Below are positions 51,546 to 59,991 of a DNA stretch of 64,000 nucleotides, in pieces. The DNA comes from Paraburkholderia metrosideri (lineage in GTDB: Bacteria; Pseudomonadota; Gammaproteobacteria; Burkholderiales; Burkholderiaceae), in assembly GCF_904848625.1 (NCBI RefSeq), contig NZ_CAJHCP010000005.1:496001-560000 (forward strand), in the 5' to 3' direction. A program made the position numbers and the translations under genes. The stretch's first letter is position 1. The number at the start of each line of letters is the position of its first letter. Under the pieces are notes generated by a model. The model was not told the origin of the DNA. It saw only the letters and a list, made by a program, of their open reading frames with translations, and searched no databases.

Positions 51546-53552
51546 TCATTCCATCGGCGCGGCGAGGAGTGACACCGGCACGCCATGGCACTCCACTTTG
51601 GCGAGCACTTCTGCGCCAAGGCCGTCATGCGATGCGGGGTGGGCGTCGAACGAACCCACGGCTTTGTCGACCCGCAAAATGTTAAGCGGCCACGATGGCC
51701 GCGACAGCCGCTCGTGCGCGAAACTGCCGACCCACAGCGGCGTCGCGGATTCGCCGTTCTTCACCGCAAAGCCGCTTGGCCAGAAGCGCAGCACGTCGCG
51801 TTCGGCGCGCGTGTCGCCGGGACGCATGAAGACCAGCGACGACGGCACGCCATTATTCAGCTTGGGCAGCACCGGCAGGGACACCGCCGCGACGTCGGGC
51901 GACGCGAGCGAGAGCAGGCTGTGCGCGGACACGTCGGTCCCCTCGATCCAGCCGCGCGCACGCAGTTGTCCGCGGATCGATGCCGGCTCCGCGGCCCATT
52001 GCAGCGTGAGCGGCTCGCGATGATCGCCGCCCATGTCCGACCGGTAACACGGCAGGCGCCGCCACGCCGACAGCGTCCACTCCGACTGCGACAGCACCGT
52101 GGGCGGCGGCGCGGCGGAGGTGTCCGGCGGCGGCGCGAGCGTGCTCATGCCAAGCTGAACCGCCACGCTGACCACCACGACCGCCAGCACCACGACTGGC
52201 ATGAAGGTGCGGGCAGGCGGCGCGTTGGGGTGGCGCCACATGGCCGTCAGCGCGACGATCGCCACCCAGATATAGGCGAGCGCGGCGCCACCGATGGCGT
52301 CGGACACCCAGTATCGGCCGAAATAGATGCCCGACAGCGCGACCACGATCACGATAATCGTGCTGGCCGCCGCCACCAGCACGCCCTCCAGTTTGCCGAC
52401 GCGCCGCGCCAGCAGAAACGCGAGAAAGCCGTACACGATGACGGTGGCGGCGACGTGATTGCTGGGGAACACGTAATGCGCCGTCATCAGTTCATTGGGC
52501 GGCGCGCGATGCATGGCGAATTGCAAGCCGAAGATCAGTAATTGGGAAAACACGACCGCCGCGAGCCAGTAGCCGATGGTGCGCCAACGCTTCTCCAGCA
52601 TCATCCACACGACCACGGTGACGATCAGCGCCATCAGCGTGATGCCGCTGCCGAGCGTTGCGAGGCCCGCGAGGACGGCGTCGCCCCACGGCGTGCGCAC
52701 CGATTGCAGGAAGTGGTAGACGGAGAGATCGACCGTGGTCAGCGGATCGCCACTAACCACGTCGCCCAGCACGCCGAAAAAGAGCGCCCCAGCCACCAGC
52801 ACGACCACCGAGGTGACCAGAATATGGCTGGCATCCGGCGTGTCGGGGTCGAGCATTCTGCGGGCAGCACGGCCGAACGGACCCGGGTGCCGGCAGGCCC
52901 AGCTGCCGAGGTGCCGGCCCACCGCGCTCGACCATGCATTGGCATGGGACAGCAGGAAGCCCGCGCCGCGAAAACTCAGCCAGACGATACAGACCAGCAG
53001 AGCGAGGATCACGACGAGGCGGAACGACACCGCGCCCGCCAGCAGTACCGACGCGCCGAACACCACGCCCGGCAGGATATGCGCGGGCGCCCACAGCAAT
53101 GCGGACAGCACGTTCATCGCGTAGAAGCGGATGGGCGGCATGCCGAGCATGCCCGCCACCACCGGCACGATGGCCCGCAACGGTCCGATGAAACGCGCAA
53201 GCACGACGCTCTTGGCGCCATGTTTGCGGAAGAAGCGATGGCCCGTTTCCAGCACCTCGGGGTGCTTGCTGAACGGCCACATCTGGACGATCCGCTCCTT
53301 GTAGCGGCCGCCGAGCCAGAAGCTCATGCCGTCGCCGGCAATCGCGCCCACGATTGCCCACACGAATACCCAGCCGAGACTCAACGAGCCGGTACCGGTC
53401 AGCGCACCGGCGAGAAACATTGCGGTGCTGCCAGGAATGAACGTGCCGATAACGGCAATGGCCTCAAGAAAGGCCGCGAGAAAAACGACCGTGAGCATCC
53501 ATGCCGAGTGGCCGGCAAGTTGATGCAAAAGGTGGATATAAGCGTGCTCCAT
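51546..53552 (-). CDS. DedA-PAP2-LssY three-domain membrane protein
   Basis: A 668-aa fusion. Residues about 1-200 form a DedA domain (IGTFIPGSTAMFLAGALTG, GDGMSFWLGGRYKER, RFIGPLRAIVPVVAGMLGMP). Residues about 240-460 are a PAP2-type membrane domain (KRWRTIGYW, PSNHVAA, SGIYFGRYWVSDAIGG). The C-terminal 180 residues match the soluble LssY-type domain (WTLSAWRRLPCYR, SLVFMRPGDTRAERDVLRFW). In the PAP2 part the SRxxxxxHxxxD motif has lost Arg and His (SGIYFGRYWVSD), so phosphatase activity is doubtful. The protein probably takes part in membrane lipid or polyprenyl phosphate handling. It stands alone. Confidence 0.88.
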   Translation of the reverse strand: MEHAYIHLLHQLAGHSAWMLTVVFLAAFLEAIAVIGTFIPGSTAMFLAGALTGTGSLSLGWVFVWAIVGAIAGDGMSFWLGGRYKERIVQMWPFSKHPEVLETGHRFFRKHGAKSVVLARFIGPLRAIVPVVAGMLGMPPIRFYAMNVLSALLWAPAHILPGVVFGASVLLAGAVSFRLVVILALLVCIVWLSFRGAGFLLSHANAWSSAVGRHLGSWACRHPGPFGRAARRMLDPDTPDASHILVTSVVVLVAGALFFGVLGDVVSGDPLTTVDLSVYHFLQSVRTPWGDAVLAGLATLGSGITLMALIVTVVVWMMLEKRWRTIGYWLAAVVFSQLLIFGLQFAMHRAPPNELMTAHYVFPSNHVAATVIVYGFLAFLLARRVGKLEGVLVAAASTIIVIVVALSGIYFGRYWVSDAIGGAALAYIWVAIVALTAMWRHPNAPPARTFMPVVVLAVVVVSVAVQLGMSTLAPPPDTSAAPPPTVLSQSEWTLSAWRRLPCYRSDMGGDHREPLTLQWAAEPASIRGQLRARGWIEGTDVSAHSLLSLASPDVAAVSLPVLPKLNNGVPSSLVFMRPGDTRAERDVLRFWPSGFAVKNGESATPLWVGSFAHERLSRPSWPLNILRVDKAVGSFDAHPASHDGLGAEVLAKVECHGVPVSLLAAPME

Positions 53553-53841
53553 CGTGCGTGATCTATTGTTCTCGCGGCCGTTCTGGCGTCACGATCGATC
53601 ATAACGCGCATGGGCGTTCGATTATTCCTTTTGCACCGGTCATTTTGCCTTCAGATGTCGATAAAAATCGTCGGAAAAATCACGAAGCGTTACGTGATTG
53701 TTCGGAGAAATGACGCGGACTTGTGAGGCGCGTCGGCGGCGCCAGTCGTGAACAAACGCCGTCGCGCAACGTCTCACTCTGTGAGCGCTCCGTCATGCGG
53801 ACGCCGCGCTCACGCAGTTCAATGATGTGATGGAGTGAGCC

Positions 53842-54213
53842 ATGAAGATCGTATTAGGCGGTATCGCGAGAACGGCGCTTGTTTCAACTTCGCTCGCATT
53901 GGTCATGATGGGTCTTGCAGACGCGGCGCAGGCGCAGTCCGGCACTGCCGGCTCCGGCGCAGCCAACAGCGCGCAATCTGGCGCGAGCAATAATGGCGGC
54001 GCAACGGCCGGTACCGGAACCGGAGCCGGTACAGGTCTGACGCCGGGTGGTTCCGCGTTGGGTGGTATGACAGGAGGCTCAACGGGAGGCGTACCCGGCG
54101 GCGTGCCATCGGCTCCTGCGCTCAACAGCATGCGGGCTAACGGCACGAGCCTGTACATGAGTCCCGACCCACGCGCGCCGAACGTGACCGGCCGGGCAGC
54201 ACCGTCCAGATAA
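53842..54213 (+). CDS. Small exported Gly/Ser/Ala-rich protein
   Basis: A 123-aa protein with a clear signal peptide (cleavage after AQAQ near residue 34) and a low-complexity mature part (GTGTGAGTG, GGSALGGMTGGSTGGVPGGVPS), then a short conserved-looking tail (SMRANGTSLYMSPDPRAP). A GGAG site precedes the ATG. An overlapping minus-strand frame is rejected. The function is unknown; it is probably periplasmic or secreted. Confidence 0.72.
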   Translation: MKIVLGGIARTALVSTSLALVMMGLADAAQAQSGTAGSGAANSAQSGASNNGGATAGTGTGAGTGLTPGGSALGGMTGGSTGGVPGGVPSAPALNSMRANGTSLYMSPDPRAPNVTGRAAPSR

Positions 54214-54300
54214 TGCGCGTTGATGCTTTCTCCTGATCCTGCCGCATTTAGAATGCAGGTCCCGGTAACCGGATCCGGTTCGACAATCAGGAGACAGCGT

Positions 54301-54777
54301 ATGGCGTACGGCGAGCACAAGTACCAGGTATCGGTGACGTGGACAGGCAACCGCGGCAGTGGTACTTCGGGATATCGCGACTACGGCCGCGATCACATCA
54401 TTACCGCAGGCAGCAAGCCGGCCATTGCGGGTTCGTCTGACCCAGCGTTTCTCGGCGACGCCAGCCGGTGGAATCCGGAAGACCTGCTGGTCGCGTCGGC
54501 TTCCGCCTGTCACAAGCTGTGGTACCTGCATCTGTGCTCGGATGCCGGCGTAGTCGTGCTCGATTATCACGACAATGCCGAAGGCACGATGCTCGACGAT
54601 CCGCGGCAAGGCAGATTTTCACAGATCGTTTTGCGGCCACGCGTGGTGGTTCGCGCAGGCGCCGATGTGGCGCTGGCTGAGCGCTTGCATCATGTGGCGC
54701 ACGAGCGGTGCTATGTCGCGAACTCGGTCAATTTTCCGATTCTCTGCGAGCCGCTTATCGAAGTGGGCGAGCGGTGA
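54301..54777 (+). CDS. OsmC-family peroxiredoxin-like protein
   Basis: A 158-aa OsmC/Ohr-type protein. ATG at 54301 (MAYGEHKYQVSVTW) follows AGGAGAC. The two redox cysteines are in SASACHKLWYLH and HERCYVANSV, as in OsmC proteins that reduce organic hydroperoxides by using dihydrolipoamide or thiols. GDASRWNPEDLLVASASAC is the standard motif (read in parts). The upstream Gly-rich gene probably belongs to another unit. Confidence 0.9.
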   Translation: MAYGEHKYQVSVTWTGNRGSGTSGYRDYGRDHIITAGSKPAIAGSSDPAFLGDASRWNPEDLLVASASACHKLWYLHLCSDAGVVVLDYHDNAEGTMLDDPRQGRFSQIVLRPRVVVRAGADVALAERLHHVAHERCYVANSVNFPILCEPLIEVGER

Positions 54778-55024
54778 GAGTTGCGTGGGGGCGGTCGCTC
54801 AGGTGCGCTTGCGCGGGCTTGCGCTGAAGCGTTAAAGGCCAAGGCCCGTTGAGGTGATGCAGGCTGGCATTCGTTGAGCAACGCGCTCAAGGCCAATCGC
54901 AAGTTTGGAGCGCGAGGTCAGGGTCTACGATCTTTAACCCGGTCATCGGCAAATGTTGCAACTCAAAGCCGCGATGCCCCAAGCGCCCACGGCCTCGACA
55001 CATCAACGCCGCCCCCGCGTGCAG

Positions 55025-55264
55025 TCAACGATTTCCGTCGAGCAGATCGCCGAGCATTTCGTCAAACGCCGCCTGCGCATCTTCCAGTTCCTGCAACGCG
55101 GCGTCGAAGGTTTGCAACGCGAACTGCGAAGGCTTGCCGCTGCCCGCCGGCGGGAATTGTGATTGCAGCGATGCAAACGCACTCTGCACCCGCTGCGTCG
55201 CGGTCAATACCCGCTCCATTGCGGCCGATTCTTCGGCTCGCGCCTTTTGCTGGTCCTGATCCAT
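55025..55264 (-). CDS. Conserved small hypothetical coiled-coil protein
   Basis: A 79-aa protein with good AGGGAG ribosome site. It is Gln/Glu/Ala-rich, with predicted helices (EESAAMERVLTATQRVQSAF and LQTFDAALQELEDAQAAFDEML), split by a Pro/Gly linker. It has no cysteine, signal or membrane segment. It looks like a cytoplasmic helical-hairpin protein. I know of no function. Confidence 0.7.
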   Translation of the reverse strand: MDQDQQKARAEESAAMERVLTATQRVQSAFASLQSQFPPAGSGKPSQFALQTFDAALQELEDAQAAFDEMLGDLLDGNR

Positions 55265-55338
55265 GAAAACTCCCTGTTTGTCTGGTTGCTGGCCGGCTGA
55301 TACCGGGTCAAGTGGGTGAGACTATGCCACGTTCACGG

Positions 55339-55818
55339 TCAGGATAATGGCAGCCCGCCGTTGCTCTTCACTTCTCGCAACGACAGCGACGACTCCACCG
55401 AAGTCACGCCAGGCAGGCTGCGCAGTTGATCGCGCATGAAGGTGCCATAGTCGTCGAGATCGCGTGCGACCACCTGCAGGATGTAATCGGCGCTGCCCGA
55501 CACGTTATGGCACGACAGAATGCGCGGGATGGCCTGCACCTCACGCTCGAAACGCGTTGCCGTGGCGCGGTCGTGCACGGCGAAGCGCACGTAGATGAAT
55601 GCGACTACGCCGAGACCGAGCGCGGAGCGCGACAGCACCGCGCGATATTGATCGATATAGCCGTCGCTTTCGAGCCGCTTGAGCCGGCGCGCGCACGGCG
55701 TTTCGCTCAGGCCGACCGTTTCGGCCAGCCGCGCATTCGACATGCGGCCGTCTTTTTGCAGCGCATCGAGAATCGCGCGGTCGGTTTTATCGAGCCCGGT
55801 TGTCATGGTCTTTGGCAT
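55339..55818 (-). CDS. Lrp/AsnC-family transcriptional regulator
   Basis: A 159-aa Lrp-type regulator. ATG 55818 (MPKTMTTGLDKTDRAILDAL) is preferred; 55806 is possible. Helix-turn-helix (DGRMSNARLAETVGLSETPCARRLKRLESDGYI, read in parts) and an RAM/AsnC ligand domain (CHNVSGSADYILQVVARDLDDY). It is divergent from a LysE-type exporter; the usual pairing is amino-acid-responsive activation of the exporter. Confidence 0.92.
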   Translation of the reverse strand: MPKTMTTGLDKTDRAILDALQKDGRMSNARLAETVGLSETPCARRLKRLESDGYIDQYRAVLSRSALGLGVVAFIYVRFAVHDRATATRFEREVQAIPRILSCHNVSGSADYILQVVARDLDDYGTFMRDQLRSLPGVTSVESSLSLREVKSNGGLPLS

Positions 55819-55962
55819 GCTGAAAGCGGTTTGGCGGAAATCATGCGGTATGGGCTCAATGTTAGCGCATTCCTCCAAAAATTGACTGGGGAGGCCTGTA
55901 ATTCGCCAGCAAACTCTCCGTCGACGATAGCAAGATAGATCCCTTGAAAACAGGGGGTTTCA

Positions 55963-56604
55963 GTGATTTCCGCACATTTGCTGGTCGTCTACATTGCCGC
56001 GCTGTTCGTCGTTTACGCCGTGCCTGGGCCGGACATGGCGCTGATTCTGCAAACCAGTATTGGACGTGGTGCGCGCAGTGGTTTCGCGGCTGCCGGGGGG
56101 CTAGGGCTAGCGCGTGCCACGCACGTCACGCTATCGGCATGCGGGGTCGCGGCACTGTTGCGCAACGCGCCATGGCTGTATGACATCGTGCGCTACGGCG
56201 GCGCGGTTTATCTTGCGTGGGTGGGCGTTCAGATCTTCCGCTCGCCGGTCTTCGCATTGCCGGACGGTGCTGCGGCGAGAGGGGCTGAGCGCGGTGACTC
56301 GCGTCCGTTGCGGACGGCGTTCGTCAAGGGTCTGTTGACGAATCTGCTGAACCCCAAGGCGCTGCTGTTCTGCTCGGTGCTGCTGCCACAATTCGTGCGC
56401 CCGGAGGCGGGCCCCGTTGCGTGGCAAATGGTGGAACTCGGCGTGGTTCTGCTGATGATCGGCGCCTGCTTTGACGCAATGTACGCGATCGGCGCCGCGC
56501 GGATCGCGGGCTGGATGCGCGCCCATCCGCTTGCGCAGACGCTGCAACGCTGGACCTTCTCCGCTGCGCTGATTGGTTTTGCGCTGCGGCTCTCGCTGGA
56601 TTGA
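55963..56604 (+). CDS. LysE/RhtB-family amino-acid exporter
   Basis: A 213-aa protein with five to six hydrophobic segments and the family signature YAVPGPDMALILQTSIGRGARSGFAAAGGLGLARATH (read in parts) and KGLLTNLLNPKALLFCSVLLPQF. The start is a GTG at 55963. Its divergence from the Lrp-type regulator suggests export of an amino acid that this regulator senses. Confidence 0.91.
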   Translation: MISAHLLVVYIAALFVVYAVPGPDMALILQTSIGRGARSGFAAAGGLGLARATHVTLSACGVAALLRNAPWLYDIVRYGGAVYLAWVGVQIFRSPVFALPDGAAARGAERGDSRPLRTAFVKGLLTNLLNPKALLFCSVLLPQFVRPEAGPVAWQMVELGVVLLMIGACFDAMYAIGAARIAGWMRAHPLAQTLQRWTFSAALIGFALRLSLD

Positions 56605-56698
56605 CGGCTTCTGTAGTCCAGCTTTGAAGCCGGATAAAAGGGCTGCTGACTCACTGGCAGCGGCCCTTCGCCTCACAACGCGGGCGCCGCGCATCCCT

Positions 56699-56872
56699 TC
56701 ATTTTTTCAACTTATGCTCGCGACGCGGACGATCTTCAATGATCTTCCTGCGATGCTTGTCCTTCATCTTTTTCCAGCTTTTGCATTCGTCGCGTGTGCG
56801 CGTGCAGCCGATACAGAAACCGGTCTTGCTATCGAATTTGCAGATATCGATACAGGGTGACGCAATGCTCAT
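56699..56872 (-). CDS. DUF1289 small Cys-rich protein
   Basis: A 57-aa gene found by reading the minus strand. The sequence begins MSIASPCIDICKFDSKTG, then FCIGCTRTRDECKSWKKM and ends with a basic tail. The pattern CxxxC-x8-CxxC-x6-C is the DUF1289 (YdhL-like) signature, probably a small iron-sulphur or zinc module. Function unknown. The ATG is at 56872 and TGA at 56699; the intergenic DNA on both sides has no other gene. Confidence 0.85.
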   Translation of the reverse strand: MSIASPCIDICKFDSKTGFCIGCTRTRDECKSWKKMKDKHRRKIIEDRPRREHKLKK

Positions 56873-57007
56873 GACCTGTCGCCATCAGTAAAAGGAATGC
56901 GACGACTGTCGCACGCGACGTACCCGGCAGCAAAGTGATTGTGTTAATAAAGCCGATAGCGCCGCGCATCCGTTCGCGGTGACACAAGACTGCACGCTGA
57001 TTCGTCG

Positions 57008-57328
57008 ATGAAAACTTTTTTGCTCTATGCGGTGACCGCCGTTGCTGAAATTGTCGGCTGCTATTTGCCGTGGCGCTGGTTGAAAGAGGGCGGTCCGGTC
57101 TGGCTGCTAGTGCCAGGCGCATTGAGCCTCGCACTGTTCGCGTGGCTGCTGACCTTGCACGGCACCGCCGCAGGCCGCGTGTATGCGGCTTACGGCGGGG
57201 TGTACGTGGCGGTGGCTATCGTGTGGCTGTGGTGCGTCGACAAGGTAAGGCCCACGCTATGGGATGCGGCCGGCGTTGCCTTCACGCTGGCCGGCATGGC
57301 GATCATCGCATTCCAGCCGCGTATCTAG
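57008..57328 (+). CDS. ynfA: YnfA/UPF0060-family membrane protein
   Basis: A 106-aa protein with four membrane helices and the family motifs [33 protein letters not shown] and [10 protein letters not shown]. Its structural relatives are small multidrug-resistance transporters; members have been linked to drug and metal efflux. It stands alone. Confidence 0.93.
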   Translation: MKTFLLYAVTAVAEIVGCYLPWRWLKEGGPVWLLVPGALSLALFAWLLTLHGTAAGRVYAAYGGVYVAVAIVWLWCVDKVRPTLWDAAGVAFTLAGMAIIAFQPRI

Positions 57329-57407
57329 GCGTGACGCAATGGCCTGCTCACGCAATGGCCACTCACGCACTGTCCACACCGCAGCACAACACCCTGCGTG
57401 ACGCTCG

Positions 57408-57917
57408 TTAGCCGATACTGCCGAGGTAATCGAGCTTGCCGAGTTCGACACCGTTGTGACGCAGAATGTCATACGCCGTTGTCACGTGAAAATAAAAGTT
57501 CGGCAGCACGAAACCCAGCAGATACGACAGGCCCGTAAAGCCGATCGGGCCCGAACGCATTTTCAGCGTGATTGCGCGCTCTTCCGAGCCATCGATCTGC
57601 TCGGGCTTGAATTCCTTCAGATAATCAATCGTCTTCTGCAGGCGGGCTTGCAGTTCGTCGAAAGTCTGTTCGACGTCGTCGAATTTCGGCGCTTCGACAC
57701 CGGCCAGACGCGCCGCGCAACCCTTCGCCGTGTCGCTCGCAATGGTCACCTGGCGTACCAGCGGCAGCATGTCTGGCGCGAGGCGGCCGTTGGTGAACAC
57801 GGTGGGATCGATCTGCTGTTCGGACGCGTGCACGTCGGCTTTGCCGAGAATGGCTTGCAGGTTGGTCAGGCCGCGAATCAGCACGGGCAAAGATGCTTGA
57901 TACATCGAAATGGACAT
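57408..57917 (-). CDS. DUF1993 (DinB-like four-helix) protein
   Basis: A 169-aa protein (start MSISMYQASLPVLIRGL at 57917, AGAGGAA upstream; the frame is open 35 codons before that). The recurring SLPVLIRGLTNLQAILGKA start and the NFYFHVTTAYDILRHNGVELGKLDYLG end (read in parts) are typical of DUF1993, a DinB-like helical bundle. The His in YFHVTTAYDIL could bind a metal. Function unknown. Confidence 0.88.
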   Translation of the reverse strand: MSISMYQASLPVLIRGLTNLQAILGKADVHASEQQIDPTVFTNGRLAPDMLPLVRQVTIASDTAKGCAARLAGVEAPKFDDVEQTFDELQARLQKTIDYLKEFKPEQIDGSEERAITLKMRSGPIGFTGLSYLLGFVLPNFYFHVTTAYDILRHNGVELGKLDYLGSIG

Positions 57918-58287
57918 GGGGTTCCTCTGATTCTTCGAGCGTGCGCGCGGACGGCGCGCGAGGCAATGGAACGGCTGGATTGCCGCAGCAGCATCATAGC
58001 GCGAGCCGTTGACGATGCGCATTGATGCAACGTGACGTTAGCCATCCGGATAACTGTCGAACGCATTGGAACTGTGTTCGAATGCTTTGGTCGGACGGTT
58101 TGACGAAGTCCTTGAAACAGCAACTCACGTTTTGATTGACCCGGTAGTCGCTCGCGCAAGCCAGCCGCGCGAGTCAGGCCGGTGGCGGGTCGGTCAGGCA
58201 ATGGGGTTGTGCAGGCGCGTGCCGTGCTTGTATCCACCGTCTGGGTCTTAGTGGCCCGCGCGTCACGCTTACAGGAGAGTCGATACC

Positions 58288-59847
58288 ATGGTCACCAAGC
58301 ATCCTTTGCCAGGAAGCGAGCGAAAAGTAGAGCAGGGTTCGAGAGTCGTTGGGCAGTGCGATCCCGCGGAACGGATCGAGGTATTCGTGATGCTGCGCCG
58401 TCAGCGGCAGGCGCAGTTCGACGCGTTGATGAGCAAAATCGAAGCCGGCGACCCCGGCGTCAAACCGTTGTCGCGTGAGGCGTTCGCGCAGGAGTTCGGT
58501 GCCGCGCCCGACGACGTCGCGAAGGTGAAGGCTTTTGCACAGGCCCATAGCCTGACGGTCGTGCGCGAGGACGTGGCGGCGCGCTCAGTGTTGCTGAGCG
58601 GCACGATCGAGCAGTTCCAGAGTGCATTCGGTGTCAAGCTCGAGCATTACGAGCATCACACGGCAGGCCAGTTTCGCGGACGCACCGGCACGATCAGCGT
58701 GCCGGACGACCTGCACGGCGTGGTCGAGGCGGTGCTCGGGCTCGATAACCGGCCTCAGGCGCGGCCGCACTTCCGGATCCGGCCGCCATTCCAGCCGGCC
58801 AAAGGACACCAGGCGTCGTTCACTCCGCCGCAACTTGCTGCGCTTTACCAGTTTCCGCAGGGCGATGGAAAAGGCGAGTGCGTCGGCATCATCGAACTGG
58901 GCGGCGGCTATAACGCGTCCGACCTCAAATCCTATTTCTCCAGCCTCGGCGTCGCGTCACCCACGGTGAAACCGGTCGGTGTCGATCAGGGCAGCAATCA
59001 GCCGAGCGGCGACCCAAATGGGCCGGACGGCGAGGTCACGCTCGACATTGAAATCGTCGGCTCCATTGCGCCTGGCGCGAACATCGCCGTGTACTTCACG
59101 CAAAACAGCGACGCCGGTTTCATCGACGCCGTCAGCCGCGCGGTGCACGACACGACCAACAAGCCTTCGGTCATCTCGATCAGTTGGGGCGGCCCGGAGT
59201 CGAGTTGGACCAGCCAGTCGCTCAACGCATTCAACAGCGTGTTACAGACGGCGGCGGCGCTTGGCGTGACGGTTTGCGTCGCGTCGGGCGACAGCGGATC
59301 GAGTGATGGCTCTGGCAGCGGCAATCAGGTCGACTTTCCGGCGTCGAGTCCGTATGTGCTGGCGTGCGGCGGCACGAACCTGACCGCATCAGGCACATCG
59401 ATTTCGCATGAGGTCGTGTGGAACGACGGCGCGCAGGGCGGCGCAACCGGCGGCGGCGTGAGCAAGGCGTTCCCGGTGCCGGTGTGGCAAACCGGGTTGT
59501 CGGCAAGCTCGACCCATGGCGGCGCGACCGCGCTCAGTGGACGCGGTGTGCCCGATGTGGCGGGTGACGCATCGCCGGTCACCGGCTACAGCGTGTTGAT
59601 CGACGGAGAGCAGACCGTGGTGGGCGGCACCAGCGCGGTCGCTCCGCTGTGGGCGGCGCTGATCGCGCTGATCAATGCGTCGAAAGGACAGCCGGTGGGT
59701 TTCATCAATCCGAAGTTGTACAAGGCGCAGGGTGTGTGTCGCGACATCACGCAGGGCAACAACGGCAGTTTCGCGGCTACGGCTGGTTGGGACGCCTGCA
59801 CGGGGCTCGGCAGTCCCAATGGTCAGAAAGTGGCGGCCGCACTATAG
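58288..59847 (+). CDS. S53-family (sedolisin/kumamolisin-like) acid serine-carboxyl peptidase
   Basis: A 519-aa peptidase. The first ~170 residues are the inhibitory prodomain (pro-kumamolisin). The catalytic domain has the Ser-Glu-Asp triad: E249 and D253 in GEVTLDIE and S449 in GGTSAVAP; the oxyanion aspartate lies in VASGDSG. The C-terminal DITQGNNGSFAATAGWD (near 488-504) binds calcium. Members autoactivate at acidic pH. There is no obvious signal peptide, so export may need another route. It is next to an S10 peptidase. Confidence 0.92.
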   Translation: MVTKHPLPGSERKVEQGSRVVGQCDPAERIEVFVMLRRQRQAQFDALMSKIEAGDPGVKPLSREAFAQEFGAAPDDVAKVKAFAQAHSLTVVREDVAARSVLLSGTIEQFQSAFGVKLEHYEHHTAGQFRGRTGTISVPDDLHGVVEAVLGLDNRPQARPHFRIRPPFQPAKGHQASFTPPQLAALYQFPQGDGKGECVGIIELGGGYNASDLKSYFSSLGVASPTVKPVGVDQGSNQPSGDPNGPDGEVTLDIEIVGSIAPGANIAVYFTQNSDAGFIDAVSRAVHDTTNKPSVISISWGGPESSWTSQSLNAFNSVLQTAAALGVTVCVASGDSGSSDGSGSGNQVDFPASSPYVLACGGTNLTASGTSISHEVVWNDGAQGGATGGGVSKAFPVPVWQTGLSASSTHGGATALSGRGVPDVAGDASPVTGYSVLIDGEQTVVGGTSAVAPLWAALIALINASKGQPVGFINPKLYKAQGVCRDITQGNNGSFAATAGWDACTGLGSPNGQKVAAAL

Positions 59848-59991
59848 TTTGCAACTCACGGCCGCAGGAGGTCCCTCGGGGAGTGCGCCGACCGGCTCCC
59901 CAGGCAGGTTCCTGAAGGAAGTCCTTCGGAACCTTGAAGAAAGCCCGGAACGGGCGAGCCTACAAGACGTGAACGAACCCATGGAGCGATC

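Noticed and set aside
53793..54350. Minus-strand 185-codon frame over the Gly-rich exported protein
   Set aside because: The plus-strand frame has a ribosome site and signal peptide, and the minus frame overlaps the OsmC start.
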